DNA from: UTCHB3 sp964625575
GTDB taxonomy: Bacteria > Bacteroidota > Ignavibacteria > Ignavibacteriales > Ignavibacteriaceae
Assembly: GCA_964625575.1 (NCBI GenBank)
Contig: CAZVBQ010000007.1
Location: 1-64,000, forward strand
Length of the DNA stretch: 64,000 bases
Direction of reading: 5' to 3'
Below the pieces are notes generated by a model. That model did not search any database and was not told where the DNA came from. It saw only the letters and a program-made list of their open reading frames with translations. A program made the position numbers and the translations under genes. Of this stretch, positions 35,971-45,029 are shown piece by piece. Numbering within the stretch: the stretch's first letter is position 1; each line of letters opens with the position of its first letter.

Positions 35971-37098
35971 ATGATCAATAAAATATCGTTGGATAACCTT
36001 TCGAAGTTTTTCATAGCCGTTCTTGGCATCGTGACTGTAAGTCTCGTGCTGAAAGAGCTGCAGAATGTCTTTCTTCCTTTCATAATAGCATATCTTCTCT
36101 ATTTTACCTTTCTGCCGTTGAACAACTATCTTACGGCACGCAAAGTGCCGCTCGGCGTGGCGGGTCTGATAGATATAGTGATAATCTTCCTCATTTTTTA
36201 CCTCTCCGGCAAGTTCATCGTCGACAGTCTCGTCGCTTTCGGCGATGAGTTGGGTGCATATGAAAAGCAGCTTTCTGAAATGGTGGTGAAGACCGCCACT
36301 TCGCTCGGCATAAACGACCCCGCGCTACAGAATTTTTCGATCAGCAATGCCCTTAAGGGGATCGACTATGGCTCACTCGCCGGTGGACTGCTCAATTCAA
36401 CCATCGACCTGCTGGGGTATGTCCTTTTCGTCATCTTCTTTTTTGCTTTCATCCTTCCCGGTCACAGGGCAATCTACAACGCCATCGAAAAAAGGGTTGT
36501 GTCCCCCAGGAAACTCGAGGTTATCAGGCGGAAACAGGCGCACGGCGAGGTGGTAACCCCGGAGGAGGAGCAGAATGAAGCCGAACTTGAAGAGCAGGCT
36601 GTGAAATTGGAGCGGACTTTCAGGTCGATACCCGAACAGATACAGAAATATATCTTAACGAAACTTGTGTTGAATGTTCTTGCCGGCGTTACCGTGGGAG
36701 GGGTATTGTGGTTGCTCGAAGTTCCGTTCCCCGCCGTTTGGGGAACATTAACCGCAATCTTTAATTTCATTCCGACCATTGGTTCGGCATTCGCCTTGAT
36801 CCTTCCTGCGCTGATGGCACTGATGCAGTCGGGAAGTGCCGGCTTTACCGCCCTCGTGGTAGCCGCGATAGCATTGATCCAGACATTCTATTTCAACTTT
36901 CTCGAGCCGATGATCGTCGGCAAGAGGCTGAACCTGAATCCGTTGGTCATCCTTCTCTCGGTTTTGATCTGGGGTTACATCTGGGGTATTACCGGGATGT
37001 TCCTCGCCGTGCCTTTAACGGCAATAATCAAGATAGTGATCTCAAATTTCGACTCGAAGAATATGCAGTTTATCTCGGATCTGATGAGTAGTGATTAG
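35971..37098 (+). CDS. AI-2E family (PerM/TqsA-like) transporter
   Basis: A 375-residue inner-membrane protein of the AI-2 exporter superfamily (PF01594 type). It has helices at about 8-65 and 145-165, a charged cytoplasmic stretch at about 168-215 rich in E and R, and a C-terminal helix bundle with VPFPAVWGTLTAIFNFIPTIG and EPMIVGKRLNLNPLVILLSV, the most conserved parts of the family. Some members export the quorum-sensing molecule AI-2, others move sodium or protons; which applies here cannot be told. The stop codon is followed within four bases by a word-A array. Confidence 0.9.
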   Translation: MINKISLDNLSKFFIAVLGIVTVSLVLKELQNVFLPFIIAYLLYFTFLPLNNYLTARKVPLGVAGLIDIVIIFLIFYLSGKFIVDSLVAFGDELGAYEKQLSEMVVKTATSLGINDPALQNFSISNALKGIDYGSLAGGLLNSTIDLLGYVLFVIFFFAFILPGHRAIYNAIEKRVVSPRKLEVIRRKQAHGEVVTPEEEQNEAELEEQAVKLERTFRSIPEQIQKYILTKLVLNVLAGVTVGGVLWLLEVPFPAVWGTLTAIFNFIPTIGSAFALILPALMALMQSGSAGFTALVVAAIALIQTFYFNFLEPMIVGKRLNLNPLVILLSVLIWGYIWGITGMFLAVPLTAIIKIVISNFDSKNMQFISDLMSSD

Positions 37099-37211
37099 GC
37101 AGGTGTTAGGTGTTAGGTGTTAGGTATTAGGTGTTTTTGTGGGACGCGGATAGACGCTGATTTAATGGATAAACGCGGATCTATGCAATAGAACAAGCCT
37201 TCAGGCTTGTT
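37099..37211 (+). repeat. Word-A array, half word B and a hairpin
   Basis: From 37101 about four GTGTTAG heptamers run to 37134, ending GGTGTTTTTGT. A half word B (GGACGCGGATAGACGCTGAT) follows, and then a perfect hairpin AACAAGCC-TTCA-GGCTTGTT at 37192-37211. The arrangement follows the stop codon of the AI-2E family gene. Confidence 0.75.
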
Positions 37212-37288
37212 GGTGCGGGTTCTCATGGGAAAAAGTGCCCTTTTGGGCCATTAAAACGGCTGTTTAGAGCCTGTTGGAGAAGAAAGCC

Positions 37289-38637
37289 TTATTTTAGATA
37301 GAGGACCTTGATGGTCTTAGCAGAAACTCCTTCGTGAGATTCCGGGGACACCCTTATCATATAGGTGCCGCTCGAAACATTAAGGGCACTGAAGTTTATA
37401 TCCTCATTGTGTTCACCTCTTGTTGTGTAATTTGATTTTGAATAAATTTCTCTTCCCATTATGTCAAATACCTGAATCAGTATAATTCCATCTTTGGGGA
37501 TTATGTATTTAAGATTTGTGCTTCCTTCTATGGGGTTGGGAGATGTAAATATCTCAATTTCTGAGGGAAGGGATAAATCCTTCTCATCTTCTATACCGGT
37601 GGGTTTTCGCGTTCCTTTTATTATGAACGTGTTGCCTTGCTTTGCTCTAACAGCATAAAATGCATTCTCCAAGATACATATATCATCTGCTCCGTCACCC
37701 GTAACATCACCTATTCTGCCGCCAAAATTAAAGGAATAAAATGCCGGGTCCGCGGGTGAATAGACTCTCGCCTTTTCATCTGGAATTGGGTTACCTCCAA
37801 GGTAAAGCCTCGCGCTGGTGTAATATGTGTGGATAATTATGTCGTTAAATCCATCTGCATTAACATCACCCGGGGAGAATAAATAAGACCAACCGTTGTA
37901 TTGTGTGTTAAAGCCTTCAACGGCATTCGTGTTAACAGGTCTTGAACCGTTAAAAAGCACCGCTGTGAACCAATAAGGAAATATGTCGGGGATCGCAACT
38001 TTTGTAATAATATCACCTTTTCCATCACCGTTCATATCAGGGACTGAAAAAATGTGTGAGGCAAATCCTGCATACTCATTTTTAATGTCGCTCCATTCAC
38101 CAAAGTTGAAGTTCTGATTACCATAGATGAATCTTCGACTCAAAATTGGATTTCCTTGACGGTTGTAAATCATAAATGAGGGATCTGCTTTCCCGTCTCC
38201 ATCGATATCAATAAAATGTAACTCTTCTACCCGTCCGGTCATTCCATATCCATCTGTTTGTATCGGGGGGGTATAGGTGTAAAACTCTTGCAACGGATTC
38301 GTGGTTGAGGTCTTAAAAAAATAAATCGTTCCTGTGTGATCTCCACTTAAAGGAGGGATTGTGTAATACTGGTAACACATTATCAACTCTTCCCAGCCAT
38401 CACCATCGATATCCGCGGGCCAACTCCTTCCCATCATTTGTATATAATCTGCTGAAGTATCCGGGAATTGGAATTCAAAATCGGGTATTGTATCAAAATC
38501 GGGTCCACCATAATAAACTTTGTACCAATGCCCAGTTTCCCGATGTGATTTTTGACCAATTATCAGATCTCTGTAGCTGTCCCTGTTAACATCACAAGCC
38601 GTTACAGCATACGCCCCTGCCGGATGAAAGATCGAAT
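37289..38637 (-). CDS. FG-GAP repeat T9SS protein, 5' end lost in assembly gap
   Basis: Secreted protein of at least 449 residues. The frame stays open upstream of the internal ATG at 38437 and runs into the N block. The extra 66 codons contain DVNRDSYRDLIIG and further on ADIDGDGWEEL, FIDIDGDGKAD, DMNGDGKGD, DVNADGFND and DVTGDGADD. These are calcium-binding D-x-[DN]-x-D loops of FG-GAP beta-propeller blades. The C-terminus has SPNPIEGSTNLKYIIP and a sorting domain ending KVLYLK, so it is a T9SS cargo. The signal peptide must lie in or beyond the gap. The role is probably surface adhesion or polymer binding, inferred from the family only. Confidence 0.82.
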
Positions 38638-38737
38638 NNNNNNNNNNNNNNNNNNNNNNNNNNNNNNNNNNNNNNNNNNNNNNNNNNNNNNNNNNNNNNN
38701 NNNNNNNNNNNNNNNNNNNNNNNNNNNNNNNNNNNNN
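38638..38737. other. Assembly gap of 100 N
   Basis: A run of exactly 100 N, the usual placeholder for a gap of unknown size. It removes the 5' end of the FG-GAP protein gene and possibly other sequence. Confidence 0.99.
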
Positions 38738-38754
38738 CTAATTAAAAAAGATGA

Positions 38755-38923
38755 ATCAAACGGCAGGGTTGCTTTTCCTGTTGCACCCCTACTGGGAGCA
38801 TATTTTGTGGGTTGGCGCGATCTACTACCGACATTTCGCCCCTGCAGGGCAAATCATACCGCCGCAGGCGATTCAGCCTTCAGCCATCATCCCTCAGCCT
38901 TAAAACTCATCGCTCATAACTCA
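38755..38923. repeat. Repeat-like spacer after the gap
   Basis: Contains TGTTGCACCCCTACTGGGAG and ATTTCGCCCCTGCAGGGC, with the palindromic CCCTGCAGGG. These are followed by CAGCCTTCAGCCATCATCCC and ACTCATCGCTCATAACTCAT, which are reverse words H and F, up to the stop of the RmlD-like gene. No open frame of note. Confidence 0.55.
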
Positions 38924-39820
38924 TCACATCCCCAACTCTTCCTTCATGAAGCGGAAGGTTTCTTCCATCGGGGTGGGGGAGTAGCCGAACTCACTTTGGG
39001 CTTTGAGCGTGACGAGACCTGAGTTAAGGGGGCGTTTCGCCGGTTGATTGAGCTCGGGAGTAAGAATGGCGGTAACGAAAGATTTATCGAGATTGAAATA
39101 GTCGCAGATGCGCATGGTGAAATCGTAGCGTGAGAGGAACTGCTCACCGCCGATGTTGTAGATGCCGAACTTGCCGAACTCGATCACCTGACCGATCGCT
39201 CTAACGAGATCGTCAAGAAAAGTGGGATTGTTTATCTGGTCGGTAACAATTCTTATTTTTTCACCTTTTCTGATCGATTCGACCACCCACCTCACGAAAT
39301 CGAGTCTTCCTGTTGTGATCACGCCATAGAGAACGTTTGTTCTCAGGATGGTGTAGAGGGCGTTCGATATCTTAAGGGCGTTCTCACCGGCGAGCTTTGT
39401 ACGGCCGTAATACCCGACGGGATTGGGTTTATCGTTCTCGGTGTACTGCCCCTTCACGCCGTCGAAAATATAGTCGGAAGAGATGTGTATCAGGTGCGCG
39501 TCGCAGTTGCGGGCACCTTCGGCCATGTATTCAACGGCTTTAACATTTATATTCCACGCCAATTCCCTCTCCGACTCCGATTTGTCGACATTCGTGAATG
39601 CGGCGGCGTTGATGATATAATCGGGAGAAAAATCAGCTATTATCTTTTTTACCTGATCCCTTTTGGTGATATCCACCTGAATGTATTCAGCAGCGGTATC
39701 ATAAAAACCGGGCTCGACCGATGAGAGTAGAACGGTATAACCAAGTTTCTTGGCGAAATATTCGTAGCAACGCTGACCGAGCATGCCGGTAGCGCCAAAT
39801 ATCAGTATCTTATTCTTCAT
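38924..39820 (-). CDS. dTDP-4-dehydrorhamnose reductase-like (RmlD/SDR) protein
   Basis: A 298-residue extended SDR counted from the ATG at 39820 (MKNKILIFGATGMLGQR). An ATG at 39838 would add six residues. The Rossmann glycine motif GATGMLGQ, INAAAFTNVDKSE, HISSDYIFDG and the catalytic YGRTK are all present and match RmlD, which reduces dTDP-4-keto-rhamnose in O-antigen or exopolysaccharide synthesis. The other rml genes are not here, so a role in another nucleotide-sugar or methionine adenosyltransferase-like (MAT2B-type) setting is possible. It overlaps the end of the upstream sugar kinase gene by about 11 bases, suggesting one transcript. Confidence 0.85.
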   Translation of the reverse strand: MKNKILIFGATGMLGQRCYEYFAKKLGYTVLLSSVEPGFYDTAAEYIQVDITKRDQVKKIIADFSPDYIINAAAFTNVDKSESERELAWNINVKAVEYMAEGARNCDAHLIHISSDYIFDGVKGQYTENDKPNPVGYYGRTKLAGENALKISNALYTILRTNVLYGVITTGRLDFVRWVVESIRKGEKIRIVTDQINNPTFLDDLVRAIGQVIEFGKFGIYNIGGEQFLSRYDFTMRICDYFNLDKSFVTAILTPELNQPAKRPLNSGLVTLKAQSEFGYSPTPMEETFRFMKEELGM

Positions 39821-40631
39821 ATAAGAGGGTATTAACATCTTTCTTTAGCCTGGTGATAAGACTGTTTTTCTCGTAAGTCGAGACTGCCGCTCCGGCGGCG
39901 TTGCCATTATAGAGTGACCTGACGGGATCACCCGATCTGAGCCACTCCATAAAAAAGGCAGTGCCGAAAACATCGCCGCAACCGACCTTGTTAACTGATC
40001 TGACCGGGAGGGCTTTAACGAAGATGGAATTTGTTTCACCTTTACCGCGGCGATACATCCTCACTCCGGCGGCTCCTCGCGTAACCAGAACAATTTTAAC
40101 CCCCAAATTTAAGATATTTTCAACTATCAGGCTCTCCTCTTCGCCATCGCCACAATATCTGATCTCGTTTTCGTTCGCCTGAAGGATGTCAACGGACTCG
40201 AGCCACGAGGCAATATCGTCGATCTTCGCGAAGATCCGTTTACCGTCATGATCGAATGAGCGGGAGCGGGAGTGGATGTCGAGGAAGAGGGGCGCGCCCG
40301 TAACCTTTTTTATCGCGGTGGCATCGGCAGGTGTGAGGTCGAAGCCGGTGATCAGGTTTATCAGCACGCCGTCGAAGTGGTGCCTTGAGAGGGTTTCGGG
40401 GTCGAATTCAATTTTCTGGGCGAAATTCTCATACTTTTCGTCGCGCTCCCCCTCCTCATGAATGAAAAGGTGGTTAACCGGGAGCTGCTCAACATTATTA
40501 ACGAACTCAAGCTCAAAATTGTCGTACAACGGGAAGTAGAGGTGCCGCTGCTTCTCAGACATCCCCGTGAGCATCCATATCCTGTCGCCTTCCTCCTTCA
40601 ACGTATTAGCCGCCGATGCCACATAGAACAT
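39810..40631 (-). CDS. PfkB family carbohydrate kinase, N-terminus displaced by repeat insertion
   Basis: A 273-residue frame covering most of a ribokinase-like PfkB kinase. It has FDGVLINLITGFD, ILQANENEIRYCGDG, VLVTRGAAGVRM and the catalytic/anion-hole motif VNKVGCGDVFGTAFF (the usual GAGD reads GCGD). The family's N-terminal strand is absent from this frame. It is present upstream in another frame at 40790-40846, and a 145-base block of repeat words lies between the two parts. As assembled the gene is frameshifted; the ATG at 40631 falls inside the fold (PGGMFYVASAANTL, normally the ribose-binding GG region). Either the gene is broken, or an indel in the repeats is an assembly error. It would phosphorylate a sugar or nucleoside. 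The RmlD-like gene overlaps its 3' end. Confidence 0.72.
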   Translation of the reverse strand: MFYVASAANTLKEEGDRIWMLTGMSEKQRHLYFPLYDNFELEFVNNVEQLPVNHLFIHEEGERDEKYENFAQKIEFDPETLSRHHFDGVLINLITGFDLTPADATAIKKVTGAPLFLDIHSRSRSFDHDGKRIFAKIDDIASWLESVDILQANENEIRYCGDGEEESLIVENILNLGVKIVLVTRGAAGVRMYRRGKGETNSIFVKALPVRSVNKVGCGDVFGTAFFMEWLRSGDPVRSLYNGNAAGAAVSTYEKNSLITRLKKDVNTLLYEE

Positions 40632-40846
40632 GCCTCCGGGCTGTACCAGTGGTGAGTGGTCAGTGGTGAGGTGGAAGACCCTGAGACCCCAAGACCCGAA
40701 GACCCGGAGTAGACATCAGACTCTGAGACCCCAAGACCCGAAGACGCGGAGTCGGTGGTGAGTAGCGAGTGGTGAGTAGCGAGGGACTCGTCACCTAAAA
40801 TGTGGATCATGTCCTCTACGGAGGAGCCGGCAATGAGAAGTTGCAT
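40632..40846 (-). pseudogene. Detached N-terminal fragment of the PfkB kinase
   Basis: Begins MQLLIAGSSVEDMIHILGDE, the expected first strand and substrate-binding loop of a PfkB kinase, and then runs into repeat words translated as SLATHHSLLTT, SSGLGVS and SPLTTHH. This frame continues past the GG motif in the wrong register and stops at 40598. In the frame of the main kinase a stop lies near 40716 inside the repeats. A one- or two-base length change in the repeat block would join the two halves. Confidence 0.75.
40647..40790. repeat. Words F and G inside the PfkB kinase gene
   Basis: On the plus strand: GTGGTGAGTGGTCAGTGGTG (word F type), then two blocks of word G (GACCCCAAGACCCGAAGACC and a second copy ending GACGCGGAG), then GTGGTGAGTAGCGAGTGGTG and GTAGCGAG (word F). 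F-G-G-F is the order. Confidence 0.88.
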
Positions 40847-40902
40847 GGAAAACCGTGATTAGTGTTGTGCAAATATAAGTATTGAGTGTGGAGGATTTTT
40901 GA

Positions 40903-41140
40903 AGTGTTAAGTGTTAGGTGTTAAGTGTTAATTTTGTTGCTTTAGGCGTTTCGGGTGGAGCAAAGATGTTTAAAACCACAGAGCACACAGAGACCACAGA
41001 GGAGATTCATTTGTTACTTCCTGATTTGAGAGATCAGAGAGTCTTTAATGAAAACTACTCAGTGTGCTCGGTGTGCTCTGTGGTGTATTTACCTTAAATT
41101 AAGCGTAGAAAAAAATAACACCTGACACTTAACACCTAAT
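40903..41140. repeat. Nested inverted repeats A-C-C'-A'
   Basis: In the 307-base gap, word A (GTGTTAAGTGTTAGGTG) from 40903, ending GTGTTAATTTTGT, pairs with its reverse complement at about 41116-41140 (AACACCTGACACTTAACACC), which is preceded by AAAAAAAT. Inside lies word C (ACCACAGAGCACACAGAGAC) at about 40977 and its reverse complement ending GTGCTCTGTGGTG at about 41088. A palindrome TCCGCCGCGGCGGA at 41140-41153 touches the stop of the next gene. Confidence 0.8.
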
Positions 41141-41153
41141 CCGCCGCGGCGGA

Positions 41154-43607
41154 CTAAAAAGAATCAGCTCCCATACCGCCGTCGTCGGAAGGTTTTTGGG
41201 GTTTCTTCTTGAAGCTGTTGAAGGTGTAGGTGAGGCCTACATAGACGTTTCTCGAGTCGTTCTTGCGGTAGTTCGAGAAGTCGAAATTGGCACCGTTTGT
41301 GAGCATCTGCCACTTCATTGTGTTGAAAAGGTCGGATACCCTTACTGTGAGTGAGAGATTGCCGTCGAAGAAATCCTGTTTGTAGGCGAGATCGACGAAG
41401 TACATCTCTTCTGTTTTGCCCTGTGCCATAACCTGTGGCGCGTTATAGTTGAAGAATACCTGCATGCTCGCGCCCTCAAAGAGGTTGAGCGATGAGATAA
41501 GCTTCGCGTTCCAGCTATAGTCATCCTGATCGATTTTTGTGATGCCCGACTGTCCGTTCAACTGTGTTCTGAAGTATGAGAAGCTGGGGTTAAGTCTGAA
41601 TCCGGGTAAGATCTCGCCACCGGCCGACACTTCGAAACCGGTGCTTTTTTGTGTGGCAATATTCGCGAAAGTTGTTTCGGTTACTCCGTTGCCGATCAGT
41701 TTGGTAAAGGTGTTGATCGCGTCATTTGTCTGACGGTAGAAAACGGTTGTCATAAAGTTGAGTTTTCCCATGAAGAGGGAGTAGCCGAGCTCGTATGAAT
41801 CGGTGAACTGCGGATTGATATCGGGGTTACCGTAGAAGAGGTTGAGCGTGTCGGTGTTATCGACGAACGGATTAACCTGTCTCGGGTTCGGTCTGTCAAC
41901 CCTGCGGCTGTAGTTGGCGCGGAGTTCCTGCGTCATCGCGGGAGCCCATGTAAGGTAAACAGACGGGAAGAAATCGGTGTAGTTCTTGTCAACCTTCACA
42001 TTTGTACGGTCGGTTTTACCGTCCGCGATCGTGGTTTCAGAGCGGAGACCGGCCTGATATTTGAAGTCGCCGAACGATCCGGTAAAGATTGCGAAGGCAG
42101 CGTGAATCTGCTCTTTATAATCGAAAGAGTTGGTGGTGTTCGTGTTAAGCACCCAAGCGTCAGTCAGGGGGTCGTTACTGAAATATGACACACCCGAGTT
42201 GAGATCGCGGAATGTTGTTTTAAGTCCGGTTTCCATTTTGGCGGTACCATCGAAAAGGGGCATCGACCAGTTCAATGATCCGACGAGGAACTGGAATTTA
42301 TTTCTTGATTCATTTTTGCTTTTCAGAAGTGGTGTGTTGTTGTACCTGTCGATGCTCGCGAAACCGTCAATATTCACATCGTTACGCGAGAATGTGAGAT
42401 CAGCCGTAAGTTCGGTGTTCTTGTCTTCAAAACTTCTCTTGTAGTTTAGGGAGTAGTTCTGGTTCTGGAATTCCCTGCCACCCTCCGAATATCTGAAGTA
42501 ATTCTCCACCGGCTGGTTCGTGGTGGTGGAAGTGTTCATGGTGCGCTGGGCGTTGTCGAAACTGAACTTACGGTAATTGCCTTGGAGGGTGAGAGTGTTG
42601 AAATCGTCGAGATACCAGTCGAACCCCAGGTTGTAGTTGTTCATGTTCATGGTGAAATTACCCGTTGAGTTCTGCAACAGGGTGTTGGTGGAACCGGGGT
42701 AGAACGCGTTCCTGAGGGTGTTTCCGTCATTCATGAAATTATTGATCCTGAAATCAAAATTTCCGAAGAAGTTAACATGTTCCATCTTGTAATTAAGATT
42801 CACGGAAGAGTTATACTTGTCACCCGTACCGGCATTGGTCGAGATCATGCCGTTGATACCGAGGTTGCTTTTCTTCTTCAGTTTTATATTTACGATCCCG
42901 GCTGTTCCTTCAGCGTCATACTTCGCGGAAGGGTTGGTGACGAGCTCGATCGACTCGATTGAACCGGCAGGAATTGAAGCCAGAATGTCACCAACCGACT
43001 GTCCTCCTGTGTTCGCGGGACGGCCATCTATCAATATCTTCACGTTTCCGTTACCGCGGAGGGTGATGTTTCCATCAAGGTCAACCTGAACAGCGGGGAC
43101 ATTTCGCAGCACATCGGCGGCATTTCCACCTGCTGAGGCGATGTTCTTGTCAACATTTATAACCTGTTTGTCCAGGTTGTTTATTATGGCGTCCTTCTCG
43201 CCGGTCACTGTCACTTCGTTGGTGGTCAACCCGGCAGGATTGAGTTTAAGAACTCCCAGATTCACCGAGAGGCTCTTTGGGGTTACAAGAATTGAATCAA
43301 TTATCAGTTTTTCGTAACCGATGAAAGAGACTTCAGCCGTGTAGAAACCGAACGGTACCTGATTAACCTTGAAGGCGCCCGAATTCTCAGAGACCGTGCC
43401 GTTCACAAGAGCCTTGTCTTTTTTACGGTATATAACAAAGTTGCCGTATTCAACCGGTTTTCCGGTTTTGGCATCGATAAGCACGCCTGAAATTTCTCCG
43501 GAAGGGTCGGCTCCTCCGGGGGCGTTAGCTGGTTTTTTCTGTTGGCTGAGACCTTCATTGGTCATTATCAACAAGGCAATCATAGCCAGTGAAAATAATC
43601 GGTTCAT
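41154..43607 (-). CDS. Outer-membrane beta-barrel receptor (TonB-dependent-like, OMP_b-brl_3 type)
   Basis: 817 residues counted from the ATG at 43607, which has GAGGA just upstream and opens a clean signal peptide (MNRLFSLAMIALLIMTNEGLS). A start at 43676 would add 23 non-signal residues. A carboxypeptidase-regulatory-like domain follows (ISGVLIDAKTGKPVEYGNFV). Then comes a plug-like region with ADVLRNVPAVQVDLDGNITL and GNVKILIDGRPAN, SIESIELVTNPSAKYDAEG, and a long barrel of the outer-membrane protein beta-barrel family PF14905. These receptors resemble TonB receptors but often lack a clear TonB box; the ligand is unknown. It is a single gene upstream of repeat spacers and divergent from the efflux operon. 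Confidence 0.88.
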   Translation of the reverse strand: MNRLFSLAMIALLIMTNEGLSQQKKPANAPGGADPSGEISGVLIDAKTGKPVEYGNFVIYRKKDKALVNGTVSENSGAFKVNQVPFGFYTAEVSFIGYEKLIIDSILVTPKSLSVNLGVLKLNPAGLTTNEVTVTGEKDAIINNLDKQVINVDKNIASAGGNAADVLRNVPAVQVDLDGNITLRGNGNVKILIDGRPANTGGQSVGDILASIPAGSIESIELVTNPSAKYDAEGTAGIVNIKLKKKSNLGINGMISTNAGTGDKYNSSVNLNYKMEHVNFFGNFDFRINNFMNDGNTLRNAFYPGSTNTLLQNSTGNFTMNMNNYNLGFDWYLDDFNTLTLQGNYRKFSFDNAQRTMNTSTTTNQPVENYFRYSEGGREFQNQNYSLNYKRSFEDKNTELTADLTFSRNDVNIDGFASIDRYNNTPLLKSKNESRNKFQFLVGSLNWSMPLFDGTAKMETGLKTTFRDLNSGVSYFSNDPLTDAWVLNTNTTNSFDYKEQIHAAFAIFTGSFGDFKYQAGLRSETTIADGKTDRTNVKVDKNYTDFFPSVYLTWAPAMTQELRANYSRRVDRPNPRQVNPFVDNTDTLNLFYGNPDINPQFTDSYELGYSLFMGKLNFMTTVFYRQTNDAINTFTKLIGNGVTETTFANIATQKSTGFEVSAGGEILPGFRLNPSFSYFRTQLNGQSGITKIDQDDYSWNAKLISSLNLFEGASMQVFFNYNAPQVMAQGKTEEMYFVDLAYKQDFFDGNLSLTVRVSDLFNTMKWQMLTNGANFDFSNYRKNDSRNVYVGLTYTFNSFKKKPQKPSDDGGMGADSF

Positions 43608-43834
43608 GTTCCTCGATCTTAAATTGTTCATGAAATCTGATAATTGGACAGCCAATTTCCAGAAAAGATTAATCACTCATCCGTTTTTTAGTTGAGCGGT
43701 CAAATAGTTAAACAAGCGGTTAACCCGATAGGTTTCTTAGTGGTAATTTTGGGTTTGAAAATAAAGTTTACACAAATAAAGTTTATATTTGTGTTCGATT
43801 TTAATAAACTGATTTTAACTAACCCTGAGCCAAG

Positions 43835-45019
43835 ATGCCCGAGACCACTCCAGACCTGTCCGCGTTGAAAATAGACAGAACAAAAAGAAGGAATCCTGAG
43901 AACCGCGTCAAGTACATCAGAATTGCGGCCACAATAATAATACTCGCCCTTGCAGGCTGGGGAGTTTACTACTTCTTTGGCGATATTTTTAACCCCCCGG
44001 TTGAAGTGAAGCTGACTCCTGCGGTTATGCAGACCCCGACGGAAAGTGAGGCACTTCTGACCGGAAACGGTTACGTGGTTGCCCAGAGGAAAGCCTCGAT
44101 AGCATCAAAAGCGATGGGGAGATTGGTCTTCCTGAAAGTGGTTGAGGGTGACAAGGTCTCGAAAGATGAAGTGATCGCCCGGCTCGAAGATTCCGATATA
44201 AGGGCACAGATAGCCCAGGCGGAAGCCAATCTTAAGCTTTCAGAGACAGCCCTGAAGGAAGCGGAGAACAACTACCGCCGGACGAAACAGCTTTACACAA
44301 CAGGTGCCGCGACCGAACTTGAACTTGACGCCACTGAAACCGCCCTGAAGCGGACGATTGCCACGATCGAACTGGCAAAAACGCAGATCGCGTCACTTAA
44401 GGTTGACCTTGAGAACACACTGATCCGCGCCCCCTTTGCCGGAACGGTGCTCACCAAGAACGCCGAGGTGGGTGAAGTGGTTTCCCCGATCTCTGGAGGT
44501 GTGAACTCACGGGCGGCGGTTGTGACGATCGCCGACATGAACTCGCTCCAGGTGGAAGCGGATGTTTCGGAATCGAACATTGACAAGGTAAAGATGAACA
44601 TGGAGTGTGTGATATACCTTGATGCCTACCCTGACAAGGGGTACCCCGGATTCGTAACGCGAATAGTGCCGACTGCGGACAGGGCGAAGGCCACAGTTCT
44701 TGTTAAGATCGGGTTCAAAGATTATGACGCGAAGGTACTCCCCGAGATGCGGGCGAGGGTTTCGTTCATGGCTGAGGCTGTGAAAAACACAGATGAGAAG
44801 CCATTCCTGGCGGTGCCCGCCACTTCCGTTTTCTCGAAGAACGGGAAGAAATACGTTTATAAAGTAAAAGATGACAAATTGGTGGAAGTGGAGGTTAAAG
44901 CCGGAAAAGAGGCGGGAACCACGCTTGAGATACTCTCCGGATTGAGCGAAGGAGACCAGATAGTTGAAAAAATTTCGGAAGGGCTGCTTCCGGGTCTGAA
45001 AGTGAAGATCAAAAAATAA
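43835..45019 (+). CDS. Periplasmic adaptor subunit of efflux system (MacA/HlyD type)
   Basis: A 394-residue membrane-fusion protein. It has one N-terminal membrane helix (about 28-48, IAATIIILALAGWGVYYFF), a barrel-sandwich hybrid half (VVAQRKASIASKAMGRLVFL), a coiled-coil hairpin (about 120-195, rich in E, A, L and K), then the second lipoyl half NTLIRAPFAGTVLTKNAEVGE and a beta-barrel and membrane-proximal domain. It would link the inner-membrane ABC permease complex to an outer-membrane channel. It is first of four co-directional genes with 10-base, 4-base-overlap and 8-base junctions. A box TATATTTG at 43784-43791 fits the Bacteroidota -7 consensus, with a long spacing to the nearest TTTG. 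Confidence 0.92.
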   Translation: MPETTPDLSALKIDRTKRRNPENRVKYIRIAATIIILALAGWGVYYFFGDIFNPPVEVKLTPAVMQTPTESEALLTGNGYVVAQRKASIASKAMGRLVFLKVVEGDKVSKDEVIARLEDSDIRAQIAQAEANLKLSETALKEAENNYRRTKQLYTTGAATELELDATETALKRTIATIELAKTQIASLKVDLENTLIRAPFAGTVLTKNAEVGEVVSPISGGVNSRAAVVTIADMNSLQVEADVSESNIDKVKMNMECVIYLDAYPDKGYPGFVTRIVPTADRAKATVLVKIGFKDYDAKVLPEMRARVSFMAEAVKNTDEKPFLAVPATSVFSKNGKKYVYKVKDDKLVEVEVKAGKEAGTTLEILSGLSEGDQIVEKISEGLLPGLKVKIKK

Positions 45020-45029
45020 AGGTCACATT

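Noticed and set aside
38552..39022. Open frame spanning the N block
   Set aside because: It bridges unknown sequence, and the minus-strand FG-GAP and RmlD frames explain the flanks.
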